Shown here: piece by piece, positions 61,701 to 64,000 of the stretch
Position numbering within the stretch: position 1 is the first letter of the stretch
Layout: each line of letters begins with the position of its first letter
Source of the DNA: Symbiodinium kawagutii
Lineage: Eukaryota > Sar > Dinophyceae > Suessiales > Symbiodiniaceae
Direction of reading: 5' to 3'
Length of the DNA stretch: 64,000 nucleotides
NCBI GenBank assembly: GCA_009767595.1
Contig: VSDK01027083.1
Coordinates: 16,924-80,923, forward strand
Notes under the pieces: model-generated
Database searches by the model: none
Told to the model about the DNA's origin: nothing
What the model saw: only the letters and a program-made list of their open reading frames with translations
Translations under genes and position numbers: made by a program

Positions 61701-63375
61701 GTGACATAATTTCGCGCTGCAAATGGACCTAGCTTCATTGTTTTGGTGTCCACCGCCTCCACCGGTCAGAACTGTGAGGTCCCAAGGTGAGATTTTGAGC
61801 GGAATCAATCCTGCTACAACTTGACCAGGTATTTCACGTGCTATTTATTGAAGTCTTGAAAAAAACAACAGGTAGATACAGGTAGTTTCTTTGGGCAGTT
61901 TCTTGGAGAGCAACTGACCAAGCCACAGGGGCCATGCAATCCCCAGCTTGGGCAAATCCACCATGGTTATCTTCACAGAAGCTACCCAGGATCACAACGA
62001 GTCGGGTTCAAGAAATGTCGTGCTCGCTTGACGTTCAGCTTGGATGCCCAACTTGTTTGCAGAACTGGAACCCCTGGTCGATCGTGGGGGAAAAATTAAT
62101 CAGAGTGATCAACATTGCACGACAGACACAGGCTTCATTTGTGGATCCTGCTATTGGGCAGATCTCACCGTCATTGCCGTTGGCTGTAGCCACCAGCAGC
62201 GTTGATGGTGCCCTATCAAACTAAGCCAGCTAGCTGGCAAATTCAAGCCATTTCAGAATGATTTGTCTCTTCAAAACTGCGATGCCACTATAGTTTGCCA
62301 AAGGGGTTGATCATTCTTGACCAGTTTCCGAATTTGGCGCACCAAAATCAATCATAGTCATTATCGACCATTCGCAAAGGCTAAGAACAATTGTTAAGCA
62401 GTCTTAACACAATCAACCAGTGCTAACCACTTTCAATCATGAACAAACATCGGCTATGTTGCTGAGTATACGCCTATATGCCGAAGTGTCAACAATTGTT
62501 TGACCTGCCGTGTCAATCAAAGCAACCAATATCATGAGGCATGATGAATCAGTACACTCGACCAGTGTCAACCATACGGGTTCATAACTATTCCTATCAA
62601 CCATGACCAACCAGCTTGTCAACCACTCTCCAAAACGACCACCACCACTGTTAGCAGCAGCCTGACAGTAGCTCCAACAATGCAAGCCACTCATATTGTT
62701 GATGCAATCATGAACCAATGTTTTTGGCCAACGTTCATATTGTTGACATTGCTATATACTTACAATCTCTCAAATACCATCAGAGATATCATAAAATCAT
62801 TATCACCTAGTGTTGAAGATAATGTGAATCATTAAGTTGTGAACCCACCCGAAAATGACGATTATCAATAAGGAGAACGCATGATACAACTACACACGCA
62901 GACCCACAAACACACACACACACACATTGACTAAATGAATAACTCTTCATGGATATTTGATAACCCGCTTGATAACCACGACATGATCACCCTACATCAA
63001 AACCATTATTGTGATCAAAACCACGGGTAACCAACCATCGAACTGTTTTCCGCATGACTTCACCACGAAGTTCTCAACCAACCACCCCATCCACCCACCC
63101 TTTCCAAACACAACTTTTGGGTCACTTCCAAACACAGCGATTTTGGGTCACCTCCAAACACCAAGAGTCACTTAGAAACACCACTGTACGAAGGGAACCC
63201 ACACACAGTACGAAGGGTTCCTACACACCTGTAGCTTTGGGGGCCTGGGCATGGGACTGGTGACTGCCGGTGCGCCCAGGCACCGCGGCACGTGTTCCCT
63301 CTCCGCCTCTCGGAGGTTCTCGCGGTGCGGCGGTGGCCGCTGGTTGCGGCAGAGCTGTGCCAAGCAGCTCAGGAC
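37800..63375 (-). CDS. Upstream minus-strand exon series, no recognised domain (gene-level span)
   Basis: About 25 short GC-rich blocks with AG acceptors and GT/GC/GA donors on minus. The runs 60429 to 53308 and 53368 to 49280 keep one reading frame with the splice sites given below. The peptides are soluble, helical, and rich in A, L, E, R and Q. I recognise no family. The series may be the N-terminal region of the channel gene (same strand, no obvious terminator, start or promoter between) or a separate gene. No start codon was identified at the right edge. Confidence 0.5.
38114..38183 (-). CDS. Exon (EQEATENAQATLHVFQ)
   Basis: Acceptor TGGCAG|TA and donor AG|GTCTAA; EQEATENAQATLHVFQLGME then LA, a helical charged peptide. 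Flanking phases unresolved. Confidence 0.5.
38341..38601 (+). CDS. Plus-strand open frame in a GC-rich island
   Basis: A frame of 86 codons, with an internal ATG giving MEKFQPARFSWEVGGVECPA and about 46 more residues, ending at TAA. Many GNN codons (E, V, A) make it coding-like, unlike the microsatellite frames. I do not recognise it. It competes with a possible 24-base minus exon at 38475-38498 (GRVVRSQK between CTTCCCAG and GTAGCT). No splice leader, promoter or partner exon seen. Confidence 0.3.
   Translation: MLAPGPPTCHAKELASGTAAMEKFQPARFSWEVGGVECPAARGATFCDLTTRPWEVTSTSPLWQDVLWESVVLVEAEAERTAVTIA
39567..39694 (-). mobile_element. MITE-like element, family A copy 4 (inverted)
   Basis: Starts CATGGCTATGGGTCAATATC and ends TGACCCACAGCCAT, with the reverse complement of the family core (AGGAAAACCATGG, GAACCAGGGGTACAGGGT). 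Confidence 0.8.
40196..40267. repeat. Self-complementary ATGATC array
   Basis: About 70 bp mixing ATGATCATC and its complement GATGATCAT so that the stretch folds back on itself almost fully. Confidence 0.9.
41560..41622. other. GC-rich exon-like island, strand unresolved
   Basis: On plus it has an acceptor (GCTTAG) and donor (CAG|GTGTCA) around VAECRGRPVTRIHIRQ. On minus the frame LSDVDARHWAPAALGDG has strongly GC-ending codons but no acceptor nearby. It could be an exon of an opposite-strand gene. Confidence 0.35.
42281..42420. repeat. (CTG)n(ATG)n compound microsatellite
   Basis: Seven CTG-type units followed by over 100 bp of GAT repeats with two ATA interruptions. Poly-D/poly-I frames are artefacts. 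Confidence 0.95.
42652..42701. repeat. (CAT)n microsatellite abutting an exon
   Basis: Sixteen CAT units ending directly at the low-coordinate edge of exon 42702-42783; in sense the intron would open with GATGATGATG. Confidence 0.95.
42702..42783 (-). CDS. Exon (SRRGNFSFSDARDFEWNQ)
   Basis: Acceptor CTACGAG|G, then SRRGNFSFSDARDFEWNQET and QQRGRSN with strongly GC-ending codons. The donor is unclear: either GA at CAG|GAGACG or GA at the start of the GATGAT microsatellite (used here). Confidence 0.55.
43537..43593 (-). CDS. Exon (RRAGPTLRVLRSMLGEP)
   Basis: Acceptor AAGCAG|CGA and donor ACT|GTGAGA around RRAGPTLRVLRSMLGEPRT. The LRVLRSML stretch has R every third residue but is too short to call S4. 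The opposite strand is also open. Confidence 0.45.
43761..43808. repeat. Tandem GGTTGGCT repeat
   Basis: Six units of GGTTGGCT/GGTTGG beside exon 43537-43593. Confidence 0.9.
44260..44575. repeat. ACCATCATC-type array at intron end
   Basis: Dense AACCATCATCCACC, GAACCATCATGAACC and CATTAACCATCATC units immediately below exon 44609-44658; in sense the intron opens with GGTTGATGATGG. Confidence 0.9.
44609..44658 (-). CDS. Exon (MVAVASQFKAEDFPGP)
   Basis: Acceptor CTCCCAG|ATG and donor TG|GTGAGG around MVAVASQFKAEDFPGP with GC-ending codons. Another frame through the same block (DATAALLRSPAPLPDG) is open. It could be an initiator exon of the downstream gene, as it begins with ATG, but nothing else marks a start. 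Confidence 0.45.
45355..45690 (+). other. Plus-strand open frame of 111 codons, doubtful
   Basis: Not microsatellite-derived. Its C-terminal half reads QASHAAVQLFESRVGLKSRH and ends inside the family A element at 45666. AT-rich third positions and no splice context argue against a real gene; it may be decayed coding sequence. Confidence 0.2.
45666..45774 (+). mobile_element. MITE-like element, family A copy 5 (most complete)
   Basis: GGCTATGGGTCA at the left end and TGACCCATAGCC at the right end are exact inverted repeats, flanked on both sides by ATAC (a possible 4-bp target duplication). The interior has GTACCCCTGGTTCCC and TCGTTTTCCCTATTAG. Confidence 0.85.
46026..46103 (-). CDS. Exon (TAAALAELHRETEFLDI)
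   Basis: Acceptor GTCGGCAG|AG and donor G|GTTGGT, or a GA donor after PQ. TAAALAELHRETEFLDIPQD is a helical charged peptide; an antisense frame (MSRNSVSLCSSAKAAAV) is weaker. Confidence 0.5.
46619..46853. repeat. (CAT)n complex microsatellite
   Basis: About 235 bp of CAT with CGTCATGATCAT and CAGCAG interruptions. Confidence 0.95.
46921..46944 (-). CDS. Micro-exon (DTPVERQR)
   Basis: Twenty-four bases between acceptor GCCCAG|GAC and donor CGG|GTTGGC. Phase 0 after the exon at 47808-47900, but it does not join the next exon in frame. Confidence 0.4.
47808..47900 (-). CDS. Exon (QRSNITVSREAAPLPTLS)
   Basis: Acceptor CTGCAG|CAG and donor GCT|GTAAAG. QRSNITVSREAAPLPTLSLA then AMTEARWSKQA, 31 codons with GC-ending third bases. 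Two other frames here are also open (VMAAKDSVGKGAASRDTV on plus), which is a known hazard of GC-rich short exons. Confidence 0.55.
47930..48060. repeat. GGTTGGTGAATGG-type array
   Basis: Units such as TGGTTGGTGAATGGTGAATG and GATGGTTGGTTGATGG directly above exon 47808-47900. Confidence 0.85.
48616..48644 (-). CDS. Candidate micro-exon (LLAFRMAGS)
   Basis: Acceptor GTCACAG|G and donor G|GTGATC. Fits the upstream exon's GT-donor form but not the downstream exon, so it may be optional or spurious. Confidence 0.3.
49070..49165. mobile_element. Short interspersed element, family B copy 1
   Basis: GTTTCTGAAAATAGGGGAAC then CCCCAAATCATCCAC matches the left part of the element at 51975; the right end TTGAGAATC is only loosely inverted. 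Confidence 0.45.
49280..49362 (-). CDS. Exon (ARLLTPERLLWDSGDEWQ)
   Basis: Acceptor CGTCCAG|GCC. ARLLTPERLLWDSGDEWQRT then AAVEAPW, with strong GC-ending codons. Donor CG|GTGATGG, or a GC donor after VE that keeps phase 0 into the exon at 47.9 kb. Confidence 0.65.
50617..50686 (-). CDS. Exon (SHSGDRIHFEPVLGTAPE)
   Basis: Acceptor CATGAG|G and donor ATG|GTCGTT. SHSGDRIHFEPVLGTAPELV then QRM; phase 0 into the next exon. Confidence 0.65.
50687..52177. other. Intron, AT-rich
   Basis: Contains a TA-rich run (50770-50840), a duplicated segment around 51030-51190 (TTACTCACAGTGGCAAC, GTTGATATGAGTT) and the family B element at 51975. No exon-like block. Confidence 0.5.
51975..52095. mobile_element. 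MITE-like element, family B copy 2
   Basis: Left end GGGTGTTTCTCAA and right end TTGAGAAACCACCCC are near-perfect inverted repeats, about 120 bp apart; interior TAGAGGTACCCCCAAATCAT. Confidence 0.65.
52178..52241 (-). CDS. Exon (RFWSPKDLVLWLRSWLG)
   Basis: Acceptor CTCCCAG|GT; RFWSPKDLVLWLRSWLGAAA, an amphipathic helix. A GA donor (AG|GAGCCG) is chosen because it keeps phase; the frame stays open beyond it. Confidence 0.6.
53108..53152. repeat. (GTT)n microsatellite
   Basis: About 15 TTG units in an intron. Confidence 0.95.
53308..53368 (-). CDS. Exon (RLPDEGPAAAPRNSQKRL)
   Basis: Acceptor CTTCCAG|CGA and donor T|GTGGGG. RLPDEGPAAAPRNSQKRLQD keeps phase with both neighbours; an alternative frame (DYQMKGQRRRPGTRRNG) does not. 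Confidence 0.55.
53888..53917 (-). CDS. Micro-exon (ALGAVAASRT)
   Basis: Thirty bases between acceptor TCCGAG|GCA and donor ACG|GTAAGA (strong donor). The phase-consistent reading is ALGAVAASRT; the frame GTWSGGRIED is also open. Confidence 0.5.
54449..54517 (-). CDS. Exon (VLGQLVDPTEPKSQGSQL)
   Basis: Acceptor TGGCAG|GTG and donor CGG|GTGTGG, phase 0. VLGQLVDPTEPKSQGSQLME then GPR. Antisense is also open (ELGPLGLRFRWIDQLSKH), but it lacks matching splice sites. Confidence 0.6.
54747..54822. repeat. (ATG)n microsatellite
   Basis: About 25 GAT units, uninterrupted. Confidence 0.95.
54956..54978 (-). CDS. Micro-exon (MEVPFRQ)
   Basis: Twenty-three bases between acceptor CTGCAG|GC and donor CAA|GTGATG; two leading bases complete Gly of EAHG, phase 0 onward. 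Confidence 0.5.
55491..55548. repeat. (CAT)n microsatellite
   Basis: ATGATC start then about 16 CAT units, 40 bases from exon 55589-55625. Confidence 0.95.
55589..55625 (-). CDS. Exon (EQEIRKLATEAH)
   Basis: Acceptor GTGCCAG|GAG and donor G|GTAGCG. Charged helix EQEIRKLATEAH in phase with both neighbours. Confidence 0.65.
56037..56370. repeat. (ATC)n long complex microsatellite
   Basis: About 330 bp of CAT/CGT/CAC units, the longest microsatellite in the window. It accounts for the 190- and 125-codon I/V and M/T open frames. Confidence 0.95.
56493..56563 (-). CDS. Exon (GQHLSLEAAAKGLSHPER)
   Basis: Acceptor CTCGAG|GT and donor CAT|GTCCGG. GQHLSLEAAAKGLSHPERRW then LSH; strongly GC-ending codons, in phase both ways. 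Confidence 0.7.
57861..57923 (-). CDS. Exon (QHQRLEGIAEHLQTCPG)
   Basis: Acceptor TCCGAG|GC and donor A|GTGGCG. QHQRLEGIAEHLQTCPGAAG is the frame that keeps phase. The block is open in several frames on both strands (TRLEMLSNAFKALVLAS on plus). Confidence 0.55.
57961..58130. repeat. GTGGTTGACATGGTGG-type array
   Basis: Units GGTGGTTGACAT, AAGGGTTGATCAAGGGTTGA and GATGGTTGGTGGCGG directly above exon 57861-57923. Confidence 0.85.
58684..58735. repeat. (GAT)n(GGT) microsatellite
   Basis: About 14 GAT units then GGTGGTGGTGAT, adjoining exon 58752-58785. Confidence 0.9.
58752..58785 (-). CDS. Micro-exon (VRRLSDERANL)
   Basis: Acceptor TGTCCAG|GTA and GA donor G|GAACCG; VRRLSDERANL then Gly with the next exon. 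The frame is open upstream (GINLIAECIHQEHVQ after TTGCAG), which may be part of the same exon. Confidence 0.5.
59498..59539 (-). CDS. Candidate exon (AASAPLQPLALFMT)
   Basis: Acceptor CTGCAG|GCG and donor ACA|GTCTTG, phase 0 with both neighbours. A larger GC-rich zone (59260-59560) is open in several frames, so the true exon here is uncertain. Confidence 0.35.
59694..59730. repeat. (GAA)n microsatellite
   Basis: Twelve or so AAG units within a CAA-rich stretch (59600-59770). Confidence 0.9.
60091..60179 (-). CDS. Exon (SLQERAAAIGFPPDF)
   Basis: Acceptor CTCTTAG|GA and donor TTC|GTGTGA. RRSMHVGPPQDFQHSLQER then AAAIGFPPDF. The two leading bases complete Gly of SKLG from the upstream exon. 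Confidence 0.65.
60392..60429 (-). CDS. Exon (SSQPKDSEISKL)
   Basis: Acceptor GATTTCAG|C and a consensus donor G|GTAAGAT. SSQPKDSEISKL then Gly with the next exon; the intron between them is only about 212 bases. Confidence 0.6.
60430..63264. other. Long intron, no supported exon
   Basis: AT-rich. It holds CTATCTAT-type runs (60660-60750), a four-fold TGATGGTAAA repeat (60793-60835), GGTTAATCATGG repeats (61020-61090) and a short CA run (62910). Open frames at 61.9-62.2 (plus) and 62.4-62.7 (minus) lack exon-like signals. Confidence 0.45.
63265..63375 (-). CDS. Exon (VLSCLAQLCRNQRPPPHR)
   Basis: Acceptor CCGCCAG|GTC and donor GCA|GTCACC, phase 0. Thirty-seven codons, VLSCLAQLCRNQRPPPHREN then LREAEREHVPRCLGAPA, with strongly GC-ending third bases. 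Most 5' exon seen. It does not join the exon at 60.4 kb in phase, so at least one exon is missing between. Confidence 0.65.
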
Positions 63376-63848
63376 CTGGCGGCAGATGGGATCTGAGACC
63401 AGTTCTGAGACCTAGTAATGGTATGTCATTATTGGATTATCAACCTCTCAATAATGGAAATACCATGGAAATACCAGGGAAATAATGGTTGAGATACTTC
63501 GTAAGGTATTACAATGAGTATTCGATATGATTCAATGATTGGATTATTACGCTGTTGATAATTGAAATGCCAAGTAAATACTGGTTGATCATTGGTTAAT
63601 CATTGTTGTATTAGATATGGTAATGGTAGTAATATCATGATTGTACTAATTGACCTAGCAATGGTTGATAATGTGCAATGGTAATAATGTTGAATATTCA
63701 ATGGTAATATGATACATATTATGCGGTATTCAATTATTGCATTAATTGACCTATGCCATATCTAATTGTTGCATTAATTGACCTACAGTACTGGTCTGCC
63801 ATGGTCAAGAAGGATAGCCGCTACCTTTTCCGAGCAGATTTTTTGTTG
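63376..63848. other. Intron or upstream sequence, AT-rich
   Basis: Degenerate ATTGGTTAATCATTG, AATGGTAATAATG and TTGCATTAATTGACCTA repeats; no exon seen. Confidence 0.5.
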
Positions 63849-64000
63849 TTTTTCCCGATGACCTTTCTCCAGTGGAAGCTTATTCCTTGTGTTTTTCCAA
63901 TTACCTTTCTCCTGCTGAAGCTTATTGCTTGGGTTTTTCCAATTACCTTTCTCCTGTGGAAACTTATTCCTTGTGTTTTTCCAATTACCTTTCTCCTGCT
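63849..64000. repeat. Tandem repeat, about 42-bp unit, cut by window edge
   Basis: Three and a half units with the shared core TTACCTTTCTCCTG, then GAAGCTTATT and a CTTG-rich end, continuing past base 64000. Confidence 0.9.

Noticed and set aside
62437..62718. 93-codon minus-strand frame
   Set aside because: AT-rich codons, no acceptor or donor framing, and amino-acid make-up expected of intron sequence.

Overview
The window reads as nuclear DNA of a dinoflagellate, possibly a Symbiodiniaceae-like alga or a relative. Short GC-rich exons of about 20-111 nt sit far apart in AT-rich, repeat-filled introns. Acceptors are mostly AG followed by G, and donors appear to include GC and GA as well as GT. 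The species cannot be fixed from sequence. I see no bacterial genes, rRNA, tRNA or trans-spliced leader copy.

Almost all convincing coding sequence is on the minus strand, so the 5' side of the genes lies at high coordinates. From about 35.6 kb down to 0.1 kb I assembled by hand a voltage-gated cation-channel-like gene. The exons encode a first S1/S2-like pair (35.6-34.4 kb) and soluble linkers (32.5-27.5 kb). A complete six-helix channel domain follows: S1 26.8, S2 25.7/25.2, S3 24.2, S4 22.6/22.1, S4-S5 linker 21.1, S5 19.8/19.2, turret and pore 18.5-16.4, S6 16.0 kb. Two EF-hands come next (13.1 kb and 11.2-10.1 kb), then a long coiled-coil tail (9.4-0.1 kb). Codon phase is preserved across nearly all proposed junctions, which is the main support for the small exons. 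No start or stop codon was identified, and the gene probably runs off the left edge.

From about 63.4 to 37.8 kb lies a second series of minus-strand exons with no domain I recognise. They are helical or low-complexity soluble sequence and stay in phase over long runs (60.4-49.3 kb). They could be the N-terminal half of the same gene or a separate upstream gene. A few GC-rich islands (4.3, 38.4, 41.6 kb) have unclear strand.

The rest is intron-like. Many introns carry arrays related to GGTTRATGATGG at one end and the complementary CCATCATYAACC at the other, so the two intron ends could pair. Trinucleotide microsatellites (ATC/GAT, GTT/CAA) are abundant. At least three small interspersed repeat families occur, one with clear terminal inverted repeats and five copies. 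These intron-end arrays and the small elements are the most interesting non-coding signals here.
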